Assembly: GCF_010894475.1 (NCBI RefSeq)
Contig: NZ_JAAIYB010000016.1
Span: forward strand, 1 to 40,382
DNA length: 40,382 nt
Reading direction: 5' to 3'
Source: Myxococcus vastator
GTDB lineage: Bacteria; Myxococcota; Myxococcia; Myxococcales; Myxococcaceae
The position numbers were made by a program, and so were the translations under genes. This document shows, one piece after another, positions 26,221 through 35,330 of this stretch. The notes under the pieces were generated by a model, which saw only the letters and a list, made by a program, of their open reading frames with translations, searched no databases and was not told the DNA's origin. Position 1 is the first letter of the stretch. Every line of letters begins with the position of its first letter.

Positions 26221-26889
26221 CTAGCGGAACGGTGCGAGGTGCACGTAGGTCACGTCGGCGTCGGTGGCGTCACCTTCGTGCAGCGGTGGCACGCGCCCGC
26301 GAAACGCCACGACCTGGTCATCCGGGCCGAGTCGAAGCGCCATGGGTGCAATCGCCAGCGCGACGAAGAAGCTCGTCGCACGCATCCGCACGGTGTCGCC
26401 GTGCAAGGTCAGCTCGAAGCCGTAGGTGCGGCCTCGGTCCCAGAACTCCAGGGGGACGGCCTGACCGGCGCGCAGCTCACGCAGGTGCGTGCGTACGAAC
26501 CGAAACAGCGTCGGGCCGACGACGAGGTCTGCCCCGCGGCGCTCGCCGCCATCGAAGTGGTGTGCTTCGCCGCGTTGACCGTGCACCTCATCGAACGCAA
26601 TGAGGCGACCGTCACCCGCTTGCGTCGCCTGCTGCAGCACGACCGGCGTATTGTCGGCGAAGGTGATGTGCGTCGAGACGCGCTCGCCGTTCGGGCGCTC
26701 GACGACGCGTCGCTCGTAGCGAAACACAGGGGCGGTGCTCCCCTCGGGCGTCACCGTTCCAACGGAGATCAACTCACCATGGCTGGCCACGGGCGCCGCC
26801 AACCGCGACGTCTGCTCGGGCGTGAGAGGTACGTGCCCGCAGCCAACCACACCGCACACAACAAAGAAGAGCGCACTCAGGCATTTCAT
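26221..26889 (-). CDS. Putative lipoprotein, function unknown
   Basis: This 222-aa protein starts at ATG 26889 (MKCLSALFFVVCGVVGCG). The frame is open further upstream, but this start gives a proper lipoprotein signal: short positive head, hydrophobic core, and a VVGC lipobox with the lipidated cysteine at residue 17. The mature domain is beta-rich (TVTPEGSTAPVFRYERRVVE, then YGFELTLHGDTVRMRA, DDQVVAFRGRVPP). It matches no family that I recognise. It is divergent from the AraC-type regulator with only 35 bases between the two start codons, so that regulator may control it. Confidence 0.8.
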   Translation of the reverse strand: MKCLSALFFVVCGVVGCGHVPLTPEQTSRLAAPVASHGELISVGTVTPEGSTAPVFRYERRVVERPNGERVSTHITFADNTPVVLQQATQAGDGRLIAFDEVHGQRGEAHHFDGGERRGADLVVGPTLFRFVRTHLRELRAGQAVPLEFWDRGRTYGFELTLHGDTVRMRATSFFVALAIAPMALRLGPDDQVVAFRGRVPPLHEGDATDADVTYVHLAPFR

Positions 26890-26924
26890 GCGGAGATGAT
26901 GCGGACCCATGGGAGCCGCCAACA

Positions 26925-27977
26925 ATGTCGCAGGCCGCCAAACCACTGTCCGAGGGCGACATCGCCGCGTGCAACGTCATCCCGGCGTTCGAAACGTCAC
27001 TCCGGTTCGGTGCTACCGAGGACGAACTGGCAAGCCAGCTCGGCTGGAGCCGACAGGTGCTGCTCGAGCCTGACGCGTGCGTCAGCGGCGCGTCGACGTA
27101 CAAGCACATGGAGCTGATGTTCGAGAAGCCCCGCTATGCCGAGTTCGTCGTCGCGGCCGTGCGTGCATACGACGCCAAGAGCCTCGGTGTCGTGGGCCTC
27201 GCCTGCAAGACCATGCCGAACATCGGCGTCGCGATGGCGTGTCACGCCCGCTTTCAAAGGCTGACCAACCGCACCGCGACCTACCAGACGGCCCTCGCGG
27301 CCACCGGCCTACACCTCCGCGAACAGCGAGATGACCCGCGCCTCGGCAGCCAGCTCATCTCCGACTACACCCTGCTCGTCGCCGTCCGCCTGCTCTCCCT
27401 GCTGAGCGACGCCCCCATCCCCGTGCGTGCGATGTTCAGCCGCAGAGCGCGGATGCCAGCACGGGAGCGCGCACTCTATGAGGAGACACTCGGCGCCGCA
27501 GTGACGACCGGCGCGACCTTCGCCGAGCTGATCTTGGAGCCGGCTGTCTCCACCCTGGGCGTGCGCAAAGCGGACGCGGAGATGGAGAGCTATTTTCGCG
27601 GCGTCCTCGAGCGCGCCCTGCCGATGCCCGACGATGCTCCGAAGCTGCTCACCTCGGTACGCGCTGTCATCCGAGCGCACCTCCAGCAGGGTGCGCCGAC
27701 GCTGGGCAGGGTCGCCCAGGCCTTGGGACTCGGCGAGCGCACGCTGCAGCGGCGTCTCCAGGGTTTCGGACTTGGCTTTCAAGAGCTGCTCGACGACACA
27801 CGCAAGGCGCTGGCGGAGGGCTACATGAGGCAGCCGGAGCTGACCCTCGCCGAGGTTGCATATCTCCTCGGCTTCGCCGAGCAGGCGTCGTTCTTTCGTG
27901 CCTTTCGTCGCTGGCACGACATGACACCGCAAGCCTATCGGACGCGCAGTCTGGCCCGCTTCCCTCAATGCCGTTGA
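26925..27977 (+). CDS. AraC-family transcriptional regulator
   Basis: This 350-aa protein starts at ATG 26925 with GGGAG upstream. It has the architecture of AraC regulators with an N-terminal arabinose-binding-like (OruR/ArgR-type) domain at about 15-210. A C-terminal pair of helix-turn-helix motifs follows (about 250-345): TLGRVAQALGLGERTLQRRL and LTLAEVAYLLGFAEQASFFR, then AFRRWHDMTPQAYR. This last segment is the AraC signature. Regulators of this branch often control lipid or hydrophobic-substrate metabolism; the effector here is unknown. It shares a 35-base divergent promoter region with the lipoprotein gene. Confidence 0.93.
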   Translation: MSQAAKPLSEGDIAACNVIPAFETSLRFGATEDELASQLGWSRQVLLEPDACVSGASTYKHMELMFEKPRYAEFVVAAVRAYDAKSLGVVGLACKTMPNIGVAMACHARFQRLTNRTATYQTALAATGLHLREQRDDPRLGSQLISDYTLLVAVRLLSLLSDAPIPVRAMFSRRARMPARERALYEETLGAAVTTGATFAELILEPAVSTLGVRKADAEMESYFRGVLERALPMPDDAPKLLTSVRAVIRAHLQQGAPTLGRVAQALGLGERTLQRRLQGFGLGFQELLDDTRKALAEGYMRQPELTLAEVAYLLGFAEQASFFRAFRRWHDMTPQAYRTRSLARFPQCR

Positions 27978-28042
27978 ACTCCGACACTCCGAAATAGTAT
28001 TCGCGACCCAGTCAAGAACATGACCTTTCGCTAGAGCCACCC

Positions 28043-28624
28043 ATGGCAAGCAAGAACTTCTACATCATGCTGGCGGATCCACCCTGGGCGGGCCCGACAT
28101 CAAAAATCATCTCAGGCCCAGACATCCAGGTGAATGACGGGCTCCTCCTGGACAACGTACAACAGGGTTATTCAATCGTCCTGTCCGTAGACAAGAAGGC
28201 GAAGGATGTCTCCGGGTTCCCTCCGTGTGACATCCACGCCCCCTCTCGCGCCCTCCTGTTTTCTCAGCGGTTTATCGAGCTGCTCACGGGGCTCGGGGTA
28301 GACAATGTTCAGTATTTTGATGCGGATGTTGTCTACGAGCCTACCGGGCAAAAGCTGCCCTACAAGGTGGCGAATGTCGTCGGCATCGTGAACGGGCTCG
28401 ACCTGGACCAGTCGGATGTCGTGATGTCTGGCCGTGGAAACGTTCTGCAAATCAAGGAAATGTGCCTGGACGAAGACAAGCTACAGGGCCAGAAGATCTG
28501 CCGCCTCCGTGAGGACATCATGCTGATTGTCGTTCACAAGAGCATCAAGGAAGCCGTTGAACAGGCGGCGCTCACCGGCTTCATGTTCATTGCCGATGAT
28601 GAATATGAGCCGGGCATGATTTAA
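28043..28624 (+). CDS. Imm11 / DUF1629-like immunity protein, orphan
   Basis: This 193-aa protein has GC clearly below that of its neighbours. The body fits the Imm11 (DUF1629) immunity family: LLFSQRFIELLTGLGVDNVQ, YFDADV, YKVANVVGIVNGLDLDQSDV, LQIKEMCLDEDKLQGQKICR, IMLIVVHKSIKEAVEQAALT, then GFMFI. Such proteins neutralise toxins of polymorphic toxin systems, binding them in the producing or a sibling cell. Myxobacteria keep many copies. No toxin gene lies upstream (an AraC regulator) or downstream (a ferritin-like lipoprotein), so this is an orphan. It may protect against toxins of other strains, or its toxin partner has been lost. Confidence 0.75.
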   Translation: MASKNFYIMLADPPWAGPTSKIISGPDIQVNDGLLLDNVQQGYSIVLSVDKKAKDVSGFPPCDIHAPSRALLFSQRFIELLTGLGVDNVQYFDADVVYEPTGQKLPYKVANVVGIVNGLDLDQSDVVMSGRGNVLQIKEMCLDEDKLQGQKICRLREDIMLIVVHKSIKEAVEQAALTGFMFIADDEYEPGMI

Positions 28625-28686
28625 ACCGAGCTTCGCGATCCTCGAGCAGGGAGGAGCTCGCCCACGAACAGGAGCAGGCCCGGACC

Positions 28687-30006
28687 TCAATTCCAGAGCT
28701 CCCGCGAGAGCAGGTCCACCATCGCGACAGCGACCTTTGGCTCGGGCAGCCCCAGCGTCCGCAGGAGCGCACCATCGGTCGGCGCGGAGACCTCCGCACG
28801 CAGCGCCTCCACCGCCCGCTGACGTGCCGCGCGCACCGCCGCCCGTTCGGCGGACGGCAGTCGCTCTACCGTCCAACGGTCAATGGCCCAGGACAGGTCC
28901 GCGTGCCGGGTCTCATCCTCGGCGATACGGACCATCGCCTCGCGTACCTCGCCGTCCTCCGCGTGCAGTGCCTGATGGTGAGCCAGCAGCGCGCCGTACG
29001 TCTCGCGCACGCAGCCCTCCACCGCGTTGTCCAGCGCCACCTCGAGCAGCGGCCTGGGTGGGAGTGGCGCCACCACCGCGCGCTCAGGCGTCGCGCCATG
29101 ACGACGCGCCAGTCGTCCACACACCTCCGTGTGAGCCACCTCATCGAGTGCGCTGCGCAGCGCCGCCTGCTGGAGCTCGACCGCCGCACCATGAAGCGCC
29201 AGCTCGTCCCGCAGCCGCAAGAAGGCCGTGATGGAAGCTTCCTCCAGGTGGGCGATGAGCGCGAAGTGCTGCCCCAGCGCATCCGCGCATGCCACCGAGC
29301 CATCCGAGCGGAGTCCCTCGGGCCTGCGCCCCACGGTGCACCCCTTCGTGCCCCGCTCAAGGATGTGGGCCTGCTTCACGCGCACCTCGCCCGAGGGCGT
29401 CACCTCCAGCAGATACTGCGTCAGGTTGGAGCCCTCTCCACACGCAACCCCCTGCGTGGCGACGACGTTGAAGGTCCCGTCCGCGTTGGCCTTCACCGCG
29501 CCTTTCTCCAACTCGGTGCAGCTCAGGCTGTAGCCCTCCGCGAAGACCCGGAGCAGCGCCTCCTGAGCGGTGTCGATGCCGCCCAGGAAGGCCTGGAGCG
29601 CCTCCTCAGAGGTGTGGGCCTCCACCACATCCCCTCGCGTCGTCACGAGGTAGTACGCGTAGCAGTCTGGCTCGCAGAGGGAGCGAAACCCCTCCTCGGA
29701 GGAGAGGGCCTCGAGCTCCGCGTTGCACGCCACCGGCTGCGTGGCGCTCTCACACGGCGTCCCCGAGGACGCGAGGGTCTGCTGTCGAGGCGTGGTGTAC
29801 AGGTCGGCGACGAGCCGCAGCTCGACGAAGTCCGTCTGTGCCGCGGGAGAGAGCCCTTGGACCGACAGACTTCCACCATCGCAGGCGGGAGGTGTGTAGC
29901 CTTCCAGGGAAATCCCCCCACTGCCACAACCGGTGAGCAGCAGCGGGGACGCCAGTGACGCACTCAGCGCTCGGGCGAAGAGCCGACGCAGTTGATCCGA
30001 GTTCAC
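28687..30006 (-). CDS. Ferritin-like-domain lipoprotein
   Basis: This 439-aa protein starts at GTG 30006, which follows GAGGAG. The signal peptide ends in a lipobox (LLLTGC, Cys27). Residues about 35-235 are a cysteine-containing N-domain of unknown role. From about 245 there is a ferritin-like four-helix bundle: HLEEASITAFLRLRDELALH, LDEVAHTEVCGRLARRH, EGCVRETYGALLAHH and VRIAEDETRHADLSWAID. The pair of EXXH motifs (EVAH and ETRH) with helix-borne glutamates is the classic dinuclear iron site. The role is uncertain: iron binding or an oxidase/peroxidase activity at the envelope. The gene is single and faces the Imm11-like gene. Confidence 0.9.
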   Translation of the reverse strand: MNSDQLRRLFARALSASLASPLLLTGCGSGGISLEGYTPPACDGGSLSVQGLSPAAQTDFVELRLVADLYTTPRQQTLASSGTPCESATQPVACNAELEALSSEEGFRSLCEPDCYAYYLVTTRGDVVEAHTSEEALQAFLGGIDTAQEALLRVFAEGYSLSCTELEKGAVKANADGTFNVVATQGVACGEGSNLTQYLLEVTPSGEVRVKQAHILERGTKGCTVGRRPEGLRSDGSVACADALGQHFALIAHLEEASITAFLRLRDELALHGAAVELQQAALRSALDEVAHTEVCGRLARRHGATPERAVVAPLPPRPLLEVALDNAVEGCVRETYGALLAHHQALHAEDGEVREAMVRIAEDETRHADLSWAIDRWTVERLPSAERAAVRAARQRAVEALRAEVSAPTDGALLRTLGLPEPKVAVAMVDLLSRELWN

Positions 30007-31039
30007 GTAACACTCCTCTTTGGAGACGACCTCGCTTTCAGAAGCAATGACGATGCCAGGAGCGATTCATTCGAGGAGCCCGGGGTCGCCGGCTGAACCA
30101 TGTCCCTGTTTTCCACGAGCAGACTCAGAAACCTGAGGTGCTCGAGGTTGGCTCCCGGAATCAGTCACAGGGCAGCAGGAGGGTGAACTCCGACATGTCG
30201 AAGGACTCACGCTGGAGCGCCGGAGTCCGCGCTTCGGCGCGAGAGACATCCAGAAGGTTGTTGCCGTGACGGTGACGCGGGCGCCTTGAACCGCCTGGGG
30301 GGATTGGCGAGCGCGGAGCACCAGCCGGAGAGGGCCGCTTCGGTTGCACGTGCGCCGTGCCGGCCCCCCGCCCACCTGACGGGTTGAATCCCAACGCGCC
30401 AGGGGGCGCCACCGGGCCCGACCCCGTGGCGCGGATGCGACGCCGCCCAGGCGGATTTCCCCTCCCGGACCACCCGCCGCGGTTCGCAGACATCAAGCGT
30501 CCGGCCGCGCTCGCGCAATGACATTTATCCCGGCGACCCTGCGGGTTGACCAGACATCCGGACAGGCGCATCAGGGAAGAACCCACCCGGAGCCGTTTGT
30601 TCTCGCGAACTGACAAGGCCCGCTTGGCGGGAAGACTCGGGAGGTGATGTAAAATGACAGACTAAAACGCACGTACCGGGCCCTGGTCTGATGGACGGCG
30701 GGGCGGTATCACTACGCCCGCTCGAAAACACCCACGGACGGCTCCAAGGCAATAACCATACGTAGCCACTGATATCCGGATTTACTTGACAAATAAGCAT
30801 CCGCGACTGAATGTATCGAGAGGTCAGACGTCAACTCAATCAGCGGGACAAGGGGATGAGCGCACGCGCATCCGCCGGGGACCGCCCGAGGCCGGTGGCC
30901 CTGACGAGCACCCCACGGTGCGTCCGGCCAGTCTCCTTCCCCGGCGCCCAGGGTGTTCTGGTTCGTCTAGATTTGCAGGTACGCGCATGCCCTGCCTGTG
31001 ATAGGCGGAGGGGGCCTCATTCCCCAAAGGAGATCACAC
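30007..31039. other. Gene-poor stretch of about 1 kb before the biosynthetic cluster
   Basis: No intact gene supported. A minus-strand frame ending at 30161 (NNLLDVSRAEARTPALQRES, then FDMSEFTLLLPCD) looks like the C-terminus of a lost gene. The preceding sense continues in another frame (ARVTVT), suggesting a frameshifted relic. The part at 30640-30830 is lower in GC and probably regulatory. Other frames on both strands lack ribosome sites and motifs. Confidence 0.4.
30786..30816 (+). promoter_or_regulatory. Possible sigma70-type promoter of the biosynthetic cluster
   Basis: TTGACA (30786-30791) is a perfect -35 box. A weak -10 (ATGTAT, 30811-30816) follows at 19 bases, longer than the ideal 17. 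It lies in a lower-GC stretch about 220 bases before the first cluster gene, leaving room for a regulated leader. Confidence 0.35.
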
Positions 31040-31453
31040 ATGTCGAACCCACTCCACGCCCTGCTGATTGCACAGTTCACCGAAGCGCCGGTCAACAAGC
31101 TGCTGGGCGTCACGCTCGAATACAACGACCAGAACGAAGCCATCTGCCGCTGGAAGCGCAAGCCTGACTTCGACCATGGGATGCAGGACACGCATGGCGG
31201 CATCCTGGCGACGCTGCTGGACATGGCCGGCTGGTTCACGGCCGCCGCGCACAGCGGGGCCATCGTCGTCACGTCGGACATCAACGTGAGGCTCCTCCAG
31301 CCCGCGAAGCAGCAGGACCTGGTGGCCACCGCGAAGGTCATCCGTGACGGCTCCAAGGCCGTCATCGCGGAGATGACCGTGACGTCTCCGAAGGGCCTGG
31401 TGGCCATGGCCACCGCGTCCTTCGCGAAGATCGGCGAGCTGCCCAAGGGCTGA
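31040..31453 (+). CDS. PaaI-type hotdog thioesterase
   Basis: This 137-aa protein starts at ATG 31040, preceded by AAAGGAG. It has the hotdog thioesterase fold with the signature HGGILATLLDMAGWFTAA at 52-69 (His52-Gly-Gly and Asp61). Later strands are VVTSDINVRLLQPAKQQDLV and AVIAEMTVTSPKGLVAMATA. Members hydrolyse acyl-CoA or acyl-carrier thioesters. It is the first gene before the FAAL fusion on the same strand, 106 bases away, and could release or edit acyl groups for the pathway. It could also be a proofreading thioesterase that removes wrongly primed acyl groups. Confidence 0.9.
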   Translation: MSNPLHALLIAQFTEAPVNKLLGVTLEYNDQNEAICRWKRKPDFDHGMQDTHGGILATLLDMAGWFTAAAHSGAIVVTSDINVRLLQPAKQQDLVATAKVIRDGSKAVIAEMTVTSPKGLVAMATASFAKIGELPKG

Positions 31454-31509
31454 CGCCCCGCGCCGGAGCCCGGCGGTCTTCCAGACCTTTCCTCGTCCAC
31501 CGCGACGAT

Positions 31510-31538
31510 GCCGCCGTGCCCGCGCCGGGCGCGGCGGC
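31510..31538 (+). promoter_or_regulatory. 13-bp intercistronic hairpin before the FAAL fusion gene
   Basis: GCCGCCG-T-GCCCG (31510-31522) pairs with CGGGC-G-CGGCGGC (31526-31538) around a CGC loop, 12 Watson-Crick pairs plus one G-T. It lies 21 bases before the ATG. It may pause or end transcription, or protect an RNA end. Confidence 0.5.
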
Positions 31539-31559
31539 GCCGCCGCCCCACATGGAGTC

Positions 31560-34500
31560 ATGACGCACGTGCAGCCAGAACAACGGGTCATCGAAAATCC
31601 AGCAGGGATGAGTCTCGAAGGGGTCATGACGGATTCCGCCGACGCGCTCCGTTTCTCTCCCACGCTGGTCCACGCGCTGCGGCACTGGGCGCAGGTGCAG
31701 CCCCAGAAGAACGCGTTCACCTACCTGAGCGGCCGGGATCAACCGGAGCAGCCCATCACCTACGGTGAGCTGGCGCGCACCGTGTTCGGCGTGGCCGCCC
31801 ACCTGGAGCGCGAGGGCTTCCGAGGCGAGCGGGTGCTCATCGTCATGCGCTCCGGGCTGGAGTACATCGTCGGCTTCCTGGCATGCGCCGCCGCGGGCGC
31901 CATCGCCGCCCCGCTCTACCCGCCGGCGAGCGACAAGGACTGGGCGAAGCTGCGCGCCATCACCCGGGACTGCCAGCCGAAGGCGATGCTGGTGGCGCGC
32001 GCCGGGGACGCAAGCCACGCCGCGCAGCAGCCGGACTGCCCCGCGCTCGTCATGGGAGAGCTGATCGCCGCGCACGGCGGCGGCGACCCCACCGGCGCCG
32101 GGCTGCCCACGCCCCTGCCGGACGACGTGGCCTTCCTCCAGTACACGTCCGGTTCGACGGGGGACCCCAAGGGGGTAATGGTCACCCACCGCAGCATCGT
32201 CCACAACAACCGCATGACGGCCGTGGCCATGGGCAACACGCGCGACAGCGTCATCGTGACGTGGCTGCCGCTGTACCACGACATGGGCCTCATCGGGATG
32301 ATCCTCCAGTCGCTGGGGCTGGGGGCGCGCACGGTGCTGATGGCGCCCAAGAGCTTCGTGCGCGACCCGGCGCTGTGGCTCCAGGCGGTGTCCACGTACC
32401 GGGGCACCTGCGCGGGCGGGCCCAACTTCGCCTACGACATCTGCATCGAGAAGGTGGACGACGCCGTCATCGGCACCCTGGACCTGTCGTCATGGAAGAG
32501 CGCCTTCAACGGCGCGGAGCCCATCAAGGCCAGCACGCTGGAGCGCTTCCAGCGCCGGTTCGAGCGCGCGGGCTTCCGGAGCGAGATGTTCTTCCCCTGC
32601 TACGGCCTGGCGGAGGCCACGCTGTTCGTCGCGGGCGGGCCGCGCGGCAAGGCCCCCACCACGTTCGAGCTGCGGGACGAGCGGCGCGTGCAGACGCTGG
32701 TGGGCATGGCGCTGGACCAGCGCGAGCAGACGGTGCGCATCGTCGACCCGGAGTCCTGGACGCTCCAGCCCGACGCGCGGGTGGGCGAGGTCTGGCTCAA
32801 GAGCGACAGCGTCACGCGCGGCTACTGGAACCGGGCCCAGGCGACGGCGGACACCTTCCACGCGTACACCACCGACACCGGCGAGGGCCCCTTCCTGCGC
32901 ACCGGTGATTTGGGCTTCGTCCACGAGGGCAGCCTCTACATCACCGGCCGCATCAAGGAGCTCATCATCGTCAACGGCTTCAACCACCACCCCCAGGACC
33001 TCGAGGACACGGTCCAGGCGCTGTCGGACGACCTGCGCGTCCACTGCGGCGCGGCGTTCAGCTTCGACGACGAGAAGCTGGCCGTCGTCCAGGCCGTGAC
33101 GCGGGGACGGGAGGTGGCGCCGCGCTTCGAGGAGCTCACCGCGAGCATCCGCCGCGAGGTGCTGCGGGTGCACGGGGTCGCGCCCGCGTACATCGCGCTG
33201 GTCAACGCGGGGATGATTCCCAAGACGAGCAGCGGGAAGATTCAGCGCGGCGAGGTGCGCAAGGCGTTCCTCGACGGCACGCTGGAGGTCCTCCACGACT
33301 GGCGGCCGGAGCCTCCCCAGCAGGCCGCCCCCCTCCGCGCCGTCCCCGGGGACGCCAAGGCGCTCCGGCCCGTGGTGGCGGAGAAGCTCGCCTGGGTGCG
33401 GGACTACTGCGCCACGCGGCTGAACTCGTTCGTCATCGACGAGCGGCGCACGCTGCCGCCCTACGTCATCCTCGACTTCGGCAACCAGGGCCTCCTGGGG
33501 ATGCTCGTCCCGGAGGCGCACGGCGGCCTGGGCTTCACCACGCGCGAGTTCCTCCGGGTGATGGAGCTGCTCGGCAGCAAGGACATGACGCTGGCGCTGT
33601 TCGTGGGCCTCAACAACGTGCTGGGCGTGCGCCCGGTGCTGCGCTTCGGCGGCGAGCAGCTCAAGGCCCGGTACCTGCCGGCGCTGGCGCGCGGCCGGGA
33701 GCTGGCGGCCTTCTCCCTGACGGAGCCCGGCGCCGGGTCCAACCCCCAGGCCCTGGAGACGACGGCCCGGGCCTCCGGTGACGGCTACCGGCTGAGCGGA
33801 ACGAAAATCTGGAGCGGCTCCGCGGCGTGGGCCGGGCTGATGAACGTCTTCGCGCGGCACGTGGACGCGAACGGGCAGCCGGCGGGCTTCTCCGCGTTCG
33901 CCATCCCGCAGGGCAGCCCGGGCGTGCGCCAGGGCCCCGAGGCGCTCACCATGGGCCTGAGGGGGATGATCCAGAACACCGTCCACCTGGAGGACGTCCC
34001 GGTGGAGCCGTGGCAGCTGCTCGGCGAGCCCGGCAACGGCATGGCCGTGGCGCAGGACACGCTGTGCTACGGACGGCTCGCCATCGCCTCCGTGTGCCTG
34101 GGGGCCACCCGGCTGTGCGTGCAGCTGATGCTCCAGTACGCCCAGGGCCGCCGCGTCTCCACGGGCCCCCTGCTCCAGAACCCCTACACCCGCGCGGTGC
34201 TGGGCGAGGCGATGCACCAGATCGCCGCCATTGAAGCGCTCATCGACCGCGTCGTGGGCAAGGTCGAGGCGGGCCAGGACGTGGCGCCAGAGGTGCTGGC
34301 GGTGTGCAAGTCGGTGTCCACGGAGGTGCTGTGGACCACCGTGGACCGCACCATGCAACTGGCGGGCGGACGGGGCTACCTCGAGTCCAACTTCATCCCG
34401 CAGTTGTTCCGCGACGCCCGCATCTTCCGCATCTTCGAGGGGCCCACGGAGACGCTGCACCACTTCGTCGGCACCTCGGCGCTGCGCGGCCGCCCGGTGC

Positions 34501-35264
34501 TGCGCGCCTTCCTGCGCGAGTCCCTGGACGAGGACACGGTGCGGACGCACTACGACGCCGTCCTCGCCGCGCTCCAGCCCGCCCGGCCGGGCGAGCGCGA
34601 CACATCCCTGGAGGACTGGCAGGGCCTGCGGTTCGGCCAGTACGTCGATGACCTGGTGCTCTACGCCGCCGCGGCTGGAAGCGGCGTTGACGCGGCGACG
34701 CGCCGCTGGCTGCACGAGCGGCTCCAGGCAGCCCTGGCCCGGGTCACCCAGGCGACGCGGGCGTTCCCGGAGCTGCCAGGCGCCGAAGCGCTGCGGGCCT
34801 TCGGTGAGGCGCTGGACCGCGACTTCGGTCGCCGGGGAGACGGCCCCGCGATGCCCGACGTGTCGCTCGACGCGCTCTTCACGCCCACGGCCGCCGCGCC
34901 CACCGCACCTCCGCCAGCGCCAGCGCCGGCGGCGGCGCCATCCGCGCCCGTGGTGGCGGCCCCACCCGCCATGCACGTGGTGGCGGCGCCAACCCCGGTG
35001 GGGCGCGCGGAGGTGGAGGCCTTCATCCGCCAGTGGATCTCCGGCCGGTGCGCCAGGCCCGTGGCGTCGCTCCAGGGTGACGTGGAGTTCGCCATGCTGG
35101 GCCTGGGCTCCATCGACGCCATCGACCTGGGGGCCGCGCTGTCGGACGAGTACGCGCTGACCGTCGACCCCTCCGTCCTCTTCAGCTACCCGAACATCCG
35201 GGAGCTCGCCGGCTTCCTTCTGGGAAGGTTGAACAAGAGGAGCGGCGCGAAGGTGGCCGGGTAG
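31560..35264 (+). CDS. Fused fatty acyl-AMP ligase - acyl-CoA dehydrogenase - acyl carrier protein
   Basis: A 1234-aa enzyme. Residues about 25-590 are a fatty acyl-AMP ligase (FAAL): adenylation motif YTSGSTGDPKGVM near 195, the FAAL mark WLPLYHDMGLIGM near 235, and the late lysine motif KTSSGKIQRGE near 555. Residues about 600-975 are an acyl-CoA dehydrogenase (ACAD) domain (LTEPGAGSNPQA, then IFEGPTETLHHF with the catalytic-type Glu). A Pro/Ala-rich linker leads to an ACP at about 1147-1228, where Ser1184 (GLGSIDAIDL) should carry phosphopantetheine. It should activate a free fatty acid as AMP ester, load it on its own ACP and oxidise it at the alpha-beta position. FAAL-ACAD-ACP fusions are a known way to start lipopeptides and polyketides. 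Starts at 31608 or 31626 are also possible. Confidence 0.95.
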   Translation: MTHVQPEQRVIENPAGMSLEGVMTDSADALRFSPTLVHALRHWAQVQPQKNAFTYLSGRDQPEQPITYGELARTVFGVAAHLEREGFRGERVLIVMRSGLEYIVGFLACAAAGAIAAPLYPPASDKDWAKLRAITRDCQPKAMLVARAGDASHAAQQPDCPALVMGELIAAHGGGDPTGAGLPTPLPDDVAFLQYTSGSTGDPKGVMVTHRSIVHNNRMTAVAMGNTRDSVIVTWLPLYHDMGLIGMILQSLGLGARTVLMAPKSFVRDPALWLQAVSTYRGTCAGGPNFAYDICIEKVDDAVIGTLDLSSWKSAFNGAEPIKASTLERFQRRFERAGFRSEMFFPCYGLAEATLFVAGGPRGKAPTTFELRDERRVQTLVGMALDQREQTVRIVDPESWTLQPDARVGEVWLKSDSVTRGYWNRAQATADTFHAYTTDTGEGPFLRTGDLGFVHEGSLYITGRIKELIIVNGFNHHPQDLEDTVQALSDDLRVHCGAAFSFDDEKLAVVQAVTRGREVAPRFEELTASIRREVLRVHGVAPAYIALVNAGMIPKTSSGKIQRGEVRKAFLDGTLEVLHDWRPEPPQQAAPLRAVPGDAKALRPVVAEKLAWVRDYCATRLNSFVIDERRTLPPYVILDFGNQGLLGMLVPEAHGGLGFTTREFLRVMELLGSKDMTLALFVGLNNVLGVRPVLRFGGEQLKARYLPALARGRELAAFSLTEPGAGSNPQALETTARASGDGYRLSGTKIWSGSAAWAGLMNVFARHVDANGQPAGFSAFAIPQGSPGVRQGPEALTMGLRGMIQNTVHLEDVPVEPWQLLGEPGNGMAVAQDTLCYGRLAIASVCLGATRLCVQLMLQYAQGRRVSTGPLLQNPYTRAVLGEAMHQIAAIEALIDRVVGKVEAGQDVAPEVLAVCKSVSTEVLWTTVDRTMQLAGGRGYLESNFIPQLFRDARIFRIFEGPTETLHHFVGTSALRGRPVLRAFLRESLDEDTVRTHYDAVLAALQPARPGERDTSLEDWQGLRFGQYVDDLVLYAAAAGSGVDAATRRWLHERLQAALARVTQATRAFPELPGAEALRAFGEALDRDFGRRGDGPAMPDVSLDALFTPTAAAPTAPPPAPAPAAAPSAPVVAAPPAMHVVAAPTPVGRAEVEAFIRQWISGRCARPVASLQGDVEFAMLGLGSIDAIDLGAALSDEYALTVDPSVLFSYPNIRELAGFLLGRLNKRSGAKVAG

Positions 35265-35282
35265 TCCGGCCGCTGTTTCCTG

Positions 35283-35302
35283 GGCGGACCTCCGGGTCCG
35301 CC
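35283..35302 (+). promoter_or_regulatory. Intercistronic hairpin with UNCG-type loop
   Basis: GGCGGACC (35283-35290) pairs perfectly with GGTCCGCC (35295-35302) around TCCG. With the closing C-G pair this is a stable UNCG-class tetraloop. It lies between the FAAL fusion and the desaturase gene. Confidence 0.55.
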
Positions 35303-35330
35303 TTCAGTGAACCTGCTCACGAGGCATCCC

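Noticed and set aside
27960-28042. Terminator between the AraC gene and the Imm11-like gene
   Set aside because: No stem of useful length was found in this lower-GC spacer.
32490-34976. Minus-strand open frame of 828 codons
   Set aside because: Lies antisense to the FAAL-ACAD-ACP gene, whose motifs are complete; the product has no family features.
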